A stretch of 64,000 bases of DNA from Candidatus Omnitrophota bacterium (lineage in GTDB: Bacteria > Hinthialibacterota > Hinthialibacteria > OLB16), in the NCBI GenBank assembly GCA_020632575.1, contig JACKFH010000007.1:1-64000 (forward strand). Reading direction: 5' to 3'. Positions 16,946-26,531 of this stretch are shown piece after piece. The stretch's first letter is position 1; the number at the start of each line of letters is the position of its first letter. The position numbers and the translations under genes were made by a program. The notes beneath the pieces were generated by a model. That model was not told the DNA's origin and ran no database searches. It saw only the letters and a program-made list of their open reading frames with translations.

Positions 16946-18175
16946 TTATTCGTATCGTAAGGCTACTGTGGCGTCGAGCTTGGCGGCGCGCCAAGCCGGA
17001 TAGAGACCGCTGATCAATCCGACCAGGGTGGAACAGGTAAGAGCGAGAGAGAGGGTGGTGAACTCAACCACCCAGGGCCATTCCTTAAGTTCTGTCACGA
17101 ATCTTGGGACAATTTCCCGAACCAGATAGGCCATTCCCAATCCCCCAGCGAGGCCGACCAATCCCGAAAGGAGGCAGAGGGCCAGGGTTTCAAAAAGAAA
17201 CTGAAAGATGATATCGCGTCTTCGGGCCCCTAAAGCTTTTCGCAAGCCTATTTCGGGGGTCCGTTCGGTGACCGAAACCAGCATCATATTCATGACCACG
17301 ATCCCGCCGACCACGAGAGAGATAGCGGCCAATGCCGCGAGGATCGATTGAACCATAGTGACGATATTCTGGATCCCCTGGATCCTCTCCTGTTCGGTGT
17401 AAGCGAAGAAGTCCCAATCCCCATGCCGTTGGAAAAGAATGTCGGCGACCTCGGTGAGAACTCGCTCCGTGTTATAACTTCCGTGGGTTTTGATGACGAT
17501 TTCATCGAGAGGGTCATCGCCGGAGAAACGCCGTCCGCCGGTGGAGAGGGGGATATAAATGTCTTTGGCGAATTCGGAATTCCCGACTTGCTCGGCTTTG
17601 GGATCGACCACGCCGATCACTTTGAAGCGTTGCCCGGTGATGCGGACCTCTTGGTTGATCGCGTTTTCTTCCGTATCGAAGAGCTCTTGGGCCAGTTCCG
17701 CCCCGATGGTGCACACCTTCAGCGCATTCTCCTGGTCGCTCCAGGTCAGGTTCCTGCCCTCGCGGACGATTCGTCCGCGCGCCTCCAAGTAATCGGGGTC
17801 GACTTCTTTAAGGTTCCCCATGACATGCTCACTGCCATAAACCACCTGTTTCGACCGCGATTCGCGCAGGCCTCCGATGAATTCGACATAGTCGATCTTC
17901 CGTCGGACAGCCGCGAGATCCTCATCCTTGAGGTTCTTCCAATCGTCCAACCAATGCCGGTATCTCTGAGGGGGAGCGTTCTCGATGATCACCAGGTCGG
18001 CCCCCCAACGGCGTTCGAGTTCGAGGATGATTAGCTTTTTGGCTTGATCTCCCAGGGTCACGATCATCACCACCGAGCCCACGGCGATGACGATTCCCAG
18101 CGCGGAAAGCATCGAACGCATTTTATTGCGGGCCAGTCCCTCGCAACCCGCCAGGAGGTCCTCTAGAATTCTCAT
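16946..18175 (-). CDS. ABC transporter permease, MacB/FtsX type
   Basis: The 409-residue protein has the layout of the MacB family: an N-terminal membrane span (about residues 20-45), a large periplasmic domain (about 50-275), then three spans at about 280, 330 and 370. The C-terminal FtsX signature MNMMLVSVTERTPEIGLRKA followed by LGARRRDI is clear. Such permeases work with a separate ATPase to move lipoproteins, peptides or drugs by a mechanotransmission mechanism. No ATPase or membrane-fusion gene is next to it, so its partner must be encoded elsewhere or it is an orphan. The 200-base gap to the protease gene shows nothing else. Confidence 0.9.
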   Translation of the reverse strand: MRILEDLLAGCEGLARNKMRSMLSALGIVIAVGSVVMIVTLGDQAKKLIILELERRWGADLVIIENAPPQRYRHWLDDWKNLKDEDLAAVRRKIDYVEFIGGLRESRSKQVVYGSEHVMGNLKEVDPDYLEARGRIVREGRNLTWSDQENALKVCTIGAELAQELFDTEENAINQEVRITGQRFKVIGVVDPKAEQVGNSEFAKDIYIPLSTGGRRFSGDDPLDEIVIKTHGSYNTERVLTEVADILFQRHGDWDFFAYTEQERIQGIQNIVTMVQSILAALAAISLVVGGIVVMNMMLVSVTERTPEIGLRKALGARRRDIIFQFLFETLALCLLSGLVGLAGGLGMAYLVREIVPRFVTELKEWPWVVEFTTLSLALTCSTLVGLISGLYPAWRAAKLDATVALRYE

Positions 18176-18268
18176 GAGATATCGCTCATTTCAACCGAAG
18201 GTTCTTGACAACGATTATACGGATTACCGCTGCATTTGGGAAACCTTTTGGGATAATGTCCACGCTCC

Positions 18269-18970
18269 ATGGCTAAGAGAAAGAAATCCTTGTTCCGAAA
18301 AGTCCGTCGTTCCGAGTGGGGAACTCGGATCACCTCCAAATTCATGAGCGGGGGAATCAAATGGCTTTCGGGCACCTTGAAAGTCGATTGGATCGACCGA
18401 GAAATCATGGAGGACCTTTACGCTCGGGACCAGAATTTCATCTTCGGTTATTGGCATTCGGACCTGATCCTGGCGACCCGGATCGGGTCCGAGGAGGTCA
18501 AGCGTCGTCCGATCGCGGTGATGGCCAGCCCAAGCCGGGATGGGGCCATGATCGCGGAAAACATGGCGAGTCAAGGATTGGTGGTGGTTCGAGGGTCAAG
18601 CGGCCGCGATGGGGCCAATGCTTTCCGTCACTTCGCCAAACACCTTCGCGAAGGGATGAACGGGTCGATGGCCGTGGATGGGCCCAAAGGGCCTCGGGAG
18701 GAGGTCAAGGTTGGCGCGATCCGGTTGGCTCAAATGACTCAAACGCCGGTCGTGCCATTCGCCTTGGGATACAAGAAACGCTGGATGACTCGGAGCTGGG
18801 ACCATCTCCGGATCCCTCATCCCTACACACAGGCGACCGCGATTTGCGGCGAACCCTTTTTCTTTCCCAGGGACATGTCCACCGAGGAGATCGAGCAAGG
18901 GACCAAGGAATTCGGACGCGCTTTGATGGAACTCAGGCGCCGCCTGCCTTACGATAACATACTGGAGTAG
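18269..18970 (+). CDS. DUF374 lysophospholipid acyltransferase-like protein
   Basis: The 233-residue protein matches the DUF374 group of the LPLAT superfamily, whose members resemble lipid A or phospholipid acyltransferases. The motifs are in order: YWHSD (about residue 62), ASPSRDG, VVRGSSGRDGANAFR, DGPKGPR (about 138) and a later PVVPFA. The His and Asp of YWHSD stand in for the HX4D of classical acyltransferases. It likely acts at the inner membrane on an acyl donor and lysolipid; the true substrate is unknown. The ribosome site is weak. It is the first gene of a co-oriented run ending with the DprA-like gene. Confidence 0.85.
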   Translation: MAKRKKSLFRKVRRSEWGTRITSKFMSGGIKWLSGTLKVDWIDREIMEDLYARDQNFIFGYWHSDLILATRIGSEEVKRRPIAVMASPSRDGAMIAENMASQGLVVVRGSSGRDGANAFRHFAKHLREGMNGSMAVDGPKGPREEVKVGAIRLAQMTQTPVVPFALGYKKRWMTRSWDHLRIPHPYTQATAICGEPFFFPRDMSTEEIEQGTKEFGRALMELRRRLPYDNILE

Positions 18971-18982
18971 GAGAGAATCGAA

Positions 18983-19327
18983 ATGGCGCTGCCGCAACCC
19001 ATCGAAATCGGGAAGGGGGGGGACCGCGTGGTCCGCATCAAGTGGGACGATGGGTCCCTGTGCGATTATACCTTTCGACTGCTTGCCAAAACCTGCCCCT
19101 GCGCCAACTGCCGCAAGCGCAGGGAGGAAGCCGAGCAAAAAAAATCGAATCCTCTCCAGCTCCGGATGGCCGACCCCGACGCTCCCCCCGAGGATCCGAT
19201 TCTCAAGAAGATCGAGTGGGTGGGGAACTATGCTCTACGCCTCACATGGGAGAAGGGGTGCGAGCATGGCATCTACTCGTTCGACCTGCTCAAGGAATTG
19301 TGCGGGAAGAGCGAGGATGAGGTTTAA
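18983..19327 (+). CDS. DUF971 domain protein
   Basis: A 114-residue protein with the DUF971 pattern: an early IxxxxWDDGS core, a Cys pair in CPCANCRKR (about residue 38) and a C-terminal GNYALRLTWEKGCEHGIYSF. In other bacteria this domain is found alone, next to or fused with Mrp/ApbC iron-sulfur ATPases, or at the N-terminus of gamma-butyrobetaine hydroxylase; a role in iron-sulfur handling is suspected, not proved. It starts 12 bases after the acyltransferase stop with GGAGAG as ribosome site, so it is probably co-transcribed with it. Confidence 0.9.
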   Translation: MALPQPIEIGKGGDRVVRIKWDDGSLCDYTFRLLAKTCPCANCRKRREEAEQKKSNPLQLRMADPDAPPEDPILKKIEWVGNYALRLTWEKGCEHGIYSFDLLKELCGKSEDEV

Positions 19328-19386
19328 GTTCGGCGTCACTCCAGTTTGTCATCCCAGTCTTGTTCACCCTCGAACCCCCACTTAGA

Positions 19387-21654
19387 ATGCCTTGCATGGA
19401 AAAACCTTTGTCAACAGAGTCCCCGGAAAAGACTCCCCTACGAAAAAAAATCCGGATTTTCACCGCTTATCTCTTCGCGATCGCTTTTATCGTCGGGGCG
19501 ATTTATCTTCAGGCGGTCCGTGTCCCCGTGGTCGAACCGAAACGGAAAGTGGTGGTTCTCGGCTTCGATGGCGCCGACCCGCGTTTGTGCCGCGATTACA
19601 TGGAAAAAGGGTTGCTCCCCAATCTTGCCAAACTGGCGAATGAGGGAACCTTCAGCGAACTCGGCACCACCATCCCCTCCATGTCGCCGGTCTCCTGGAG
19701 CTCCTTCGCGGTGGGCGGGAACCCCGGTTACCACGGCGTTTTCGACTTTTTGACACGAACTCCAGAGGGTTCCACCTACATTCCCAGCCCCGAGTCCTTT
19801 GTCGGCAAGGAGGAGCCTTATTTCTGGCATGGAATCCCTGTCAAACCGCCGAAAGTGATCAACAAAAGGGGGGGAATTGCTTTCTGGGATGTGGCCTCGC
19901 AATTCGGGATCAAGACCGCGTTGGTCCTGGTGCCTTGCACCTTCGCACCTCCCGAGTTGCCGAATGGATTGGCTATCTCCGGGTTGGGGGTTCCCGATCT
20001 ATGCGGCACACAAGCCACCTACTTCTATTTGACCGACGATCCCGAGGTTCTTTCCGAGTTCGACCGAACCGAATTCGGCGGAGCTGTGACCGAGCTCGCC
20101 CTAGGCAAGGATGGAGTCCTCGAGGGGAAATTAGTCGGCCCGATTTCGCCGGTTTGGAAACAAGAACTCGCCGGAAAGCAGGGCAGACTGGAGGAACTCA
20201 AGAGGAACCTGACCGACAAATCGAGTCGTGAGGAATACAAAAAACTCCAGAAGGAAATCGACTCCCCCGACCGGTTGACCATGCCCATTCGGGTCAAGAA
20301 ATCCGAGGATGGGCAAAGCGCCGAAATTCGAATCGACCGGGAAAGCCACACCGCCAAAGTCGGCGAATGGAGCGATTGGTATCGGGTGAGTTTCGAGGTG
20401 ACACGTTTCATCTCCGCGCATGGCATTTGCAAGGTTCGACTGGATTCGGTCTCACCGTATGTCCGGCTTTATGTTTCCCCCATCGAGATTAGCCCGGAAA
20501 AACCCCCGCTGAGCATCTGTCACCCGGCGAATGTCACCGCCAACCTGGTCGAGAAGATCGGGCTGTTCAAAACCCGCGGATGGGCAGCGGATTCGGCCGC
20601 CCTCAAAGAGGGTTTCCTCAATGAGGAAGCCTTCATGCAGGACATTTTCGAGATCATGGAAAAACGCAAGGAGATGGCTCTGGAGGTCCTCGAACAAGAC
20701 GATTGGGGTCTCTATGTCGCGGTCTTCTCCTCCACCGATCGGGTCAGCCACATGATGTGGCGGCTGATCGATCCGAAACACCCAATGTACGACGAGGAGT
20801 TGGCCAAACGCTTCGGCGATTCGATCCAAAAAACCTACGAGAAGATGGACGAGATTGTCGGGGCGATCCGTGCGAAGATCGATGAATCGAACACCGACCT
20901 CTATGTCATCTCCGACCATGGATTTCGCTCTTTCCGGAAAGCGGTCAACCTGAACACCTGGCTCTCCACCCATGGTCCCGGAGGCAATGCTGGCAACCCA
21001 TTCATGGAACTGCGCGGGAAGGTGACACGGAAATACAACCTCGACGATCTGTTCAGCGGCAAGTCGGATTTCTTCCAGACCGAGGTCTACGATCCGATCG
21101 AGGAGGTCACCAAATCCGAGGAGTATGTGGAGTGGAAGAAGACCCAGGCCTTTGCGCTGGGGCTGGCCACGGTCTACATTAACTTGAAAGAACGCGAATC
21201 GAAGGGCTATGTGAGCAAAGCGGACTACCAGGCGGTTTGTGAAGAGATCGCGCGTGGGCTAGAATCTTACCGTGACCCGAAGACCGGCGAGAAAGTTGTC
21301 CGCCGAGTCTACCAGGGAACGGAGACCTACAGCGGTCCATACGCCGATCCGGACAAGGTGACCTTCCCCGACCTGATGGTTGGGTTCGAAGAGGGCTATC
21401 GAGTCGGGTGGCAATCGACGCTTGGAGGCATTTCCCCCGAGGTGATTAGCGACAATCTAGAGAAATGGAGCGGCGATCACTGTGGAATTGACCCCTCGCT
21501 CACGCCGGGGATCCTCTACAGCAACCGGACCGTGACCGACACGACCGCCGCGATTATCGATATGGCCCCCACAATTTTGGAAGCCTTGGGCGTCCCCTTC
21601 GAATCCCCCGAGGGAAGAGCGCTCCAACTGACGGAGGAGAACGGCTCACAATGA
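19387..21654 (+). CDS. Membrane-anchored alkaline-phosphatase-fold phosphodiesterase
   Basis: A protein of about 755 residues with one N-terminal membrane span (about residues 20-45) and a large outside domain of the type I phosphodiesterase/nucleotide pyrophosphatase class. Metal-site motifs can be followed: VVVLGFDGADP, a Ser/Thr nucleophile region SMSPVSWSSFAVG, STDRVSHMMW, ISDHGFRSF and GDHCGID near the end. It probably hydrolyses phosphate esters, or transfers phospho-alcohol groups onto an envelope glycan; the substrate is not evident. Starts at 19360 (TTG), 19387 and 19396 are all possible and none has a good ribosome site. Its stop overlaps the glnD start (ATGA), so the two are coupled. 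Confidence 0.87.
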   Translation: MPCMEKPLSTESPEKTPLRKKIRIFTAYLFAIAFIVGAIYLQAVRVPVVEPKRKVVVLGFDGADPRLCRDYMEKGLLPNLAKLANEGTFSELGTTIPSMSPVSWSSFAVGGNPGYHGVFDFLTRTPEGSTYIPSPESFVGKEEPYFWHGIPVKPPKVINKRGGIAFWDVASQFGIKTALVLVPCTFAPPELPNGLAISGLGVPDLCGTQATYFYLTDDPEVLSEFDRTEFGGAVTELALGKDGVLEGKLVGPISPVWKQELAGKQGRLEELKRNLTDKSSREEYKKLQKEIDSPDRLTMPIRVKKSEDGQSAEIRIDRESHTAKVGEWSDWYRVSFEVTRFISAHGICKVRLDSVSPYVRLYVSPIEISPEKPPLSICHPANVTANLVEKIGLFKTRGWAADSAALKEGFLNEEAFMQDIFEIMEKRKEMALEVLEQDDWGLYVAVFSSTDRVSHMMWRLIDPKHPMYDEELAKRFGDSIQKTYEKMDEIVGAIRAKIDESNTDLYVISDHGFRSFRKAVNLNTWLSTHGPGGNAGNPFMELRGKVTRKYNLDDLFSGKSDFFQTEVYDPIEEVTKSEEYVEWKKTQAFALGLATVYINLKERESKGYVSKADYQAVCEEIARGLESYRDPKTGEKVVRRVYQGTETYSGPYADPDKVTFPDLMVGFEEGYRVGWQSTLGGISPEVISDNLEKWSGDHCGIDPSLTPGILYSNRTVTDTTAAIIDMAPTILEALGVPFESPEGRALQLTEENGSQ

Positions 21655-24479
21655 CCGCCGCGCCCGCGAAACCGTTGCCCGGATTGGATCCTTTTGTCTA
21701 CGAGCTTCGGGATCTTCACAAAGAGGGCCTGAAACGGATCACCGAACGACAACGAGCCGGAGTCGGCGGACTCCAGGTGGTTGAGGAGATGACCACGTTG
21801 ATGGACCAGATTGTGGTCCGAGCTTGGCAGCATGCTCAACGGGTGGTCACCGAACGAACCGGCGAGGATTTATCCGCGAAACCGCCTCGTGTCGCTCTTA
21901 TCGCGATCGGAGGTTACGGACGCGCCCACCTCCACCCCCAGTCCGATGTCGACCTCCTGTTTCTGCACAAATCATCCCTGACCCATGTCGAAACCGAAAT
22001 CATCAAATTGACGCTCCAAACGCTATGGGACACGACACTCGAAATCGGTCACGCCGCCAGGACTTATAACGACTGCCTGCGCGCCGCCCTCGAGGATTCG
22101 GACACCCGGACAGCGCTTCTCGAAAACCGGCTCCTGGCCGGCAACCGTCAGATCTTCGATCACTTCCATCGCAACTACCGCAACTGGTTGGTTCGTCGCG
22201 GGACTCAGCAGTTCATCCGTCAGAAGGAACGCGAGCGTCAAATTCGGTACCACCGTTATGGGGACACGGTGCTCTTGCAGGAGCCCAACCTGAAGGAGGG
22301 TCCTGGGGGATTACGCGATCTCCATCATGGCCTGTGGCTGGCGATCGCGATGCATGGGATTCCCTCGCTGGCGGGCATCCGTCGCCGGGGTCTGATCCGC
22401 GAGCCCTTTTACAGCGAGCTCCAAGCGGCGGTCGATTTTCTGCTTCGGATCCGAAACGAACTCCACGTCACCCTCAAGACCCCCTCCAACAAGCTGAGTT
22501 TCGAGGTGCAGGAAAGAATTGCGAAGGCGTTCGGGTATCGCGACGAGGGGGTCAATCTTGCCGAGGAAAGCCTTATGCGGGACTACTATTCGGCGGCCTA
22601 TCGGGTTCAACAATTCGCCGACCGGATGACCAACCGCTGCCTCAAACCGACTCCGCTCAAGCGGTTGAAAGAAAAATTTCAAGCCAAAAAACTTGGAGAC
22701 GGTTTCATCCTTCAAGGCGGCAAGTTAAGGGTCAAGAATCCCGAAACATTCTTTATCAACCACCCCAACCGCATCATCCAGATTCTGGAGATTTTCCAAA
22801 AGACCGCCTGCTCGATGGATGGCGATCTCCTCACGGAACTCAATCAACACCTCAGCACGACGCGGCCCTCCGAGTTTTCTTCCAGCAAAGAAATCGGAGA
22901 GACCCTCATTGGACTCATGTCGAAAAAGGGCCGGGTTGGGCCGCTCTTCCGAATCTTCTATGAAACCTGGTTCCTCGACGCTTTCATCCCGGAATTCAAG
23001 GTTATCCGTTTCCTGCCAAGGAGAGATCTCTATCATCGTTACACGGTGGATGAGCACTCATTGATCACGACGGAAATCCTGGATGGGTTAGCCGAAAGCC
23101 AGGCTCCCGAATCTCCTTGTCTGCGACGGGAGGAAATCGAGGCACGCTTTCCCGCGGCGTATCGAAAATGGAGATGGTGGGGAAAAAAATCGACCAAGGC
23201 GTTTGGCAAAGGGGAGGACCCGCATGGAGAGTTGGACGATACACTGACCCTCCCGATTTATAGCGCCGAATCCGAAAAGATCATTCGGGAGATCAAGGAG
23301 CTTTTCGCGAAGATCGAAAAACCGGCGCTGCTTTATCTCGCCACGTTTCTTCACGATATCGGCAAGGGGCGCGGGGGGGATCATCATGTCAAAGGCGCCG
23401 AGATCGCCTGCGAGGTTTGTCGACGGTTGCACATGAATGTTCCCGACACCGATCTCGTCATTTTCCTAGTTGAGAAACACCTCGAATTCGCCAAGATCGC
23501 CTTCCGATTCGACACACAGGATTTCAAAACGATCGAGGATTTCGCCTCGTGGTGCAACACCGTGGAGAAGTTGGATTACCTTTATCTTCTCACTCTGGCC
23601 GATATCTGGGCGGTGAACACCGATCTGCTGACCGAGTGGAAGCTCACCATGTTGCATCAGTTTTATCGAAGCGTTCGAAGCGTGATCGAGGACCGGGTTT
23701 CGGCCGAGTTGAACATGGAGAGACAACGACGAGAGACGGTCACCCAACTCCTCGCGACCCTCCCGCGCGACCTCTCCGAAAGCGACGCCGAGCGTTTTAT
23801 CAGCCGCATGCCCTCCAACTATGTCGATCAGATGGACCCGAGCCAGATCCATTTCCATCTCCGGCTTCTTCGGAAGTACACCCGCGAAAAGCCGATCGTG
23901 GGTTGTAACCAGTCGATGATGAACATCATCGAGGTGGTCACCATCCAACCCTCTCGCATTGGAAACTTCATGCGAACGGCGCGAGCGCTTTCCAGCCTCG
24001 ACCTGAGCATTGCCGACGCTCGCATTTTCATCCGCGACGATGGAGACGCTATCAACACCCTCCATGTGATGCACCAAGAGGGCGTCTCGCTTCGCCAGGA
24101 GATCAAGGACAAGATCATCGAACGGACTGTCGCCTCGTTGCAGGATGAATGGAACGAGGTCTGGAACCCGAAGAAATTGAAAGCGCAAGAGATCGGTCGG
24201 TTCCGATTCGAGCCGATGGTGGAGGTTTACAACAAGGTCTCTCCGCAATTCACAGTCATCGAGGTCCGTTGCGCCGACTCGGTCGGGCTCTTGGTCAAGA
24301 TCACCTCGGTGCTCGCCAAGTATGGATTGGACATCCGGTTCGCTCGGATTCACACCGAGGAACAGCGGGTGTTCGACACCTTCTATGTGCTGGACGAGAA
24401 CCGTCGGAAATTCGAGGACCACCAAAAGATCAACTGGCTCAAGGCCTCCATTGTCAAAGCGATCGAGGCTGAGAGTTAA
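21651..24479 (+). CDS. glnD: PII uridylyltransferase/uridylyl-removing enzyme
   Basis: The bifunctional nitrogen sensor that uridylylates PII when glutamine is low and removes UMP when it is high. The 942-residue protein has the nucleotidyltransferase motif GGYGRAHLHPQSDVDLLFL (about residue 86, both metal Asp present), a central GlnD helical region, an HD domain (FLHDIGKGRGGDHHVKG, about 566) and two C-terminal ACT domains (about 760-830 and 866-935) for glutamine sensing. The length is normal. No PII or glutamine synthetase gene is in the window. It overlaps the phosphodiesterase gene by 4 bases, an unusual partner for glnD. Confidence 0.95.
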   Translation: MTAAPAKPLPGLDPFVYELRDLHKEGLKRITERQRAGVGGLQVVEEMTTLMDQIVVRAWQHAQRVVTERTGEDLSAKPPRVALIAIGGYGRAHLHPQSDVDLLFLHKSSLTHVETEIIKLTLQTLWDTTLEIGHAARTYNDCLRAALEDSDTRTALLENRLLAGNRQIFDHFHRNYRNWLVRRGTQQFIRQKERERQIRYHRYGDTVLLQEPNLKEGPGGLRDLHHGLWLAIAMHGIPSLAGIRRRGLIREPFYSELQAAVDFLLRIRNELHVTLKTPSNKLSFEVQERIAKAFGYRDEGVNLAEESLMRDYYSAAYRVQQFADRMTNRCLKPTPLKRLKEKFQAKKLGDGFILQGGKLRVKNPETFFINHPNRIIQILEIFQKTACSMDGDLLTELNQHLSTTRPSEFSSSKEIGETLIGLMSKKGRVGPLFRIFYETWFLDAFIPEFKVIRFLPRRDLYHRYTVDEHSLITTEILDGLAESQAPESPCLRREEIEARFPAAYRKWRWWGKKSTKAFGKGEDPHGELDDTLTLPIYSAESEKIIREIKELFAKIEKPALLYLATFLHDIGKGRGGDHHVKGAEIACEVCRRLHMNVPDTDLVIFLVEKHLEFAKIAFRFDTQDFKTIEDFASWCNTVEKLDYLYLLTLADIWAVNTDLLTEWKLTMLHQFYRSVRSVIEDRVSAELNMERQRRETVTQLLATLPRDLSESDAERFISRMPSNYVDQMDPSQIHFHLRLLRKYTREKPIVGCNQSMMNIIEVVTIQPSRIGNFMRTARALSSLDLSIADARIFIRDDGDAINTLHVMHQEGVSLRQEIKDKIIERTVASLQDEWNEVWNPKKLKAQEIGRFRFEPMVEVYNKVSPQFTVIEVRCADSVGLLVKITSVLAKYGLDIRFARIHTEEQRVFDTFYVLDENRRKFEDHQKINWLKASIVKAIEAES

Positions 24480-24487
24480 TTGTAGGG

Positions 24488-25258
24488 ATGTCCGACCCCG
24501 ATCTAAAAGAATTGGTTCGAGCCATCTTGCCCCCCGGTTCCTCCGATGAAGAAATCGACGAAACTTTCGCCATTTTCGATTCGACCGGAATCGAAGTTTT
24601 ATCCCATGAGGTCGACTCGCGACGATACCCGCGTCTGACACGAGGTCCGCGTTGGGATTTTCTTACCGCGTTCGGCGATCCGAGCCCCCTCGATTCTCCC
24701 ACCGCGATCGCGATTGTCGGTCGGCGCGATCCCTCCGATGAGGGGCTTCAGTTCGCCCACGACCTCGCGGAAGCCTTGGGGCTTCGGGAGATTCCAACGC
24801 TTTCCGGGATGGCGCGGGGAATCGATCAAGCGGCTCATCAAGGCTCCCTAAGTGTCGGAGCCTCCACCATCGCCGCTATCCCGGAGGGGTTGCTTCGTTT
24901 CCTGCGTCGCAACAAACCGCACTACCCCTCGCTGCACGCGGGCGGAGATTCACCCCTACTGGCGATTTCCGGAGTCGCTCCGTGGGAGCGGTGGAGTGTG
25001 GGCGAAGCGATGCGACGGAACCGTTGGATCGCCAGCTGGTGCGACGCGCTCATTGTGGTCGAGGCCAACCCGGAGGGGGGAACTTGGCGGACCGCCGAGG
25101 CCGCCGCCGAACAAGGCAAACCGATTTGGGTCTGCAAGGGTTTCGATGGGATCAGCGAGGAAATGGGGAACGAACAATTGGCCAAGACCTACGGTGGGAT
25201 GGAACTCGATATTCGAATGAAAACCGAAGAATCCACAGATCTTATTTTGAGCGCCTGA
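24488..25258 (+). CDS. DprA/Smf-like Rossmann-fold protein
   Basis: A 256-residue protein with the core signatures of DprA, which loads RecA on incoming single-stranded DNA during transformation: AIVGRRDPSDEG, LSGMARGIDQAAHQGSL, RRNRWIASWCDALIVVEA and GTWRTAEAAAEQGKPIWV. It is divergent: the usual YPxxN segment is replaced by a longer unrelated stretch, the SE motif before the RNR block is missing, and there is no C-terminal winged helix. The N-terminal 60 residues may be a reduced helical domain. It could be a true DprA, or a specialised DprA/LOG-like nucleotide-binding protein. It lies 8 bases after glnD and probably shares its transcript. Confidence 0.8.
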   Translation: MSDPDLKELVRAILPPGSSDEEIDETFAIFDSTGIEVLSHEVDSRRYPRLTRGPRWDFLTAFGDPSPLDSPTAIAIVGRRDPSDEGLQFAHDLAEALGLREIPTLSGMARGIDQAAHQGSLSVGASTIAAIPEGLLRFLRRNKPHYPSLHAGGDSPLLAISGVAPWERWSVGEAMRRNRWIASWCDALIVVEANPEGGTWRTAEAAAEQGKPIWVCKGFDGISEEMGNEQLAKTYGGMELDIRMKTEESTDLILSA

Positions 25259-25385
25259 CCCCAGCCATATTCCCTCAAGGTATTTGAGTCCACCGAAATT
25301 GCTTGCTTCCCCCACCTTCACCCCCCATCCCGTTCGGTGTAATTTTCTCCGATCATTTTGAAACCGTTGAGGAGGACCTCGGAAA

Positions 25386-26426
25386 ATGGCCGCAACGAAA
25401 CAAGTGAGAGTGGGGATCGCGGGAATTGGGTTCATGGGAGTGACCCATTATGGGGCTTTTGGAAAGATTCCGGGGGCCAAAGTGGTCGCCATCGCGGATA
25501 ACGACCCCAAGAAACAGGCTGGCGATTGGACCGGGATCCGCGGCAACTTCGGGTCCGGTGGGGGAAAGGTCGATCTCTCCAACACCAAGGTGTTCGAGTC
25601 CTATCAGGAAATGGCCAAGGACCCGGACATCGATCTGATCGATCTCTGCCTGCCGACCCCGTTGCACAAGAAAGCCGCCGTTCATTGTTTGAAGGCGGGC
25701 AAGCATGTCCTGGTCGAGAAGCCGATCGCCCTCAATTTGGAGGATGCTTCCTCGATGATCAAAGCCTCTAAGAAGTCGGGCTCCCATCTCTTTGTCGGTC
25801 ATGTCCTGCGGTTCTTCCCGGAGTACCGATATCTCAAGAAGGTTTATGACGAAGGCAAATACGGAAAGCTTTTGGCGGCCCATTTCAGAAGGATGATCGC
25901 CAAACCGAATTGGTCGGGGGGCGAGAACTGGTTCTCCGACCCAAAGAAAACCGGCGGAGCCACACTCGATCTGCACATCCATGACGCCGATTTCATTCTC
26001 CACCTGCTTGGCGAACCGAAGTCGGTCGAGTCGCGCGGCGTTCCGGCGGGACATGGCATGTTCGATTACCTCACCAATCAATACCACTACGGCAAGAAAG
26101 GTCCGATTGTCTCCTGCGAGGGAGGCTGGATCGCGACCGCGGCGCTGCCGTTCGAACAATCCTATGAGGTTTATTTCGAGGAAGCCTCGATCTTTTTTAA
26201 CTCGAGCACCCAACCGGTGACCATCTATAAACCGGATGGCAAGAAGGAAAAGGCCCGGCTTCCGAAGGAGGACGGTTTCTACGCCGAGCTTAAAGCAATC
26301 ATCGATCCCCTCAAGAAAGGGGAGGAACCCCAGGATCTCCTGGGAACGAGCGCCCGTCGCTCTCTAGCCCTCTGCCTGGCGGAGCAGAAATCCGCAAAAA
26401 CTGGAAAACCCGTAAAATTAGGATAG
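25386..26426 (+). CDS. Gfo/Idh/MocA family oxidoreductase
   Basis: NAD(P)-dependent sugar or inositol dehydrogenase type, 346 residues. The N-terminal Rossmann domain shows GIAGIGFMGVTHY and VVAIADNDPKK, then LCLPTPLHKKAA and the conserved EKPIAL (about residue 117) that marks the family. The C-terminal half has the substrate domain with GGATLDLHIHDADFILHLLG, containing the expected catalytic Asp/His pair. GGAGG lies 9 bases before the ATG. The substrate cannot be told; nothing next to it points to a particular sugar pathway. It could reshape a nucleotide sugar or break down an extracellular glycan. Confidence 0.92.
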   Translation: MAATKQVRVGIAGIGFMGVTHYGAFGKIPGAKVVAIADNDPKKQAGDWTGIRGNFGSGGGKVDLSNTKVFESYQEMAKDPDIDLIDLCLPTPLHKKAAVHCLKAGKHVLVEKPIALNLEDASSMIKASKKSGSHLFVGHVLRFFPEYRYLKKVYDEGKYGKLLAAHFRRMIAKPNWSGGENWFSDPKKTGGATLDLHIHDADFILHLLGEPKSVESRGVPAGHGMFDYLTNQYHYGKKGPIVSCEGGWIATAALPFEQSYEVYFEEASIFFNSSTQPVTIYKPDGKKEKARLPKEDGFYAELKAIIDPLKKGEEPQDLLGTSARRSLALCLAEQKSAKTGKPVKLG

Positions 26427-26448
26427 GCTAGGGAGTGAAGAAAAGTCT

Positions 26449-26499
26449 GACGGGCCGCGGCGTCAACCCTCACGCTTGAGGGCAGGGCTGCTGGATGCC
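26449..26499 (+). promoter_or_regulatory. Three consecutive small hairpins before the PDZ gene
   Basis: In the 105 bases between the oxidoreductase and the PDZ gene there are GACG/CGTC (26449-26464), CCCTCA/TGAGGG (26467-26482) and GGCA/TGCC (26481-26499; it competes for two bases with the second). No T-run follows. This could be a structured leader or a weak terminator; I recognise no riboswitch consensus. Confidence 0.3.
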
Positions 26500-26531
26500 T
26501 GTCTTCACCGTAGGAAACGGAGGATCGGGCC

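Noticed and set aside
23466..24641. Minus-strand frame of 391 codons opposite glnD
   Set aside because: Antisense shadow of a well-supported gene.
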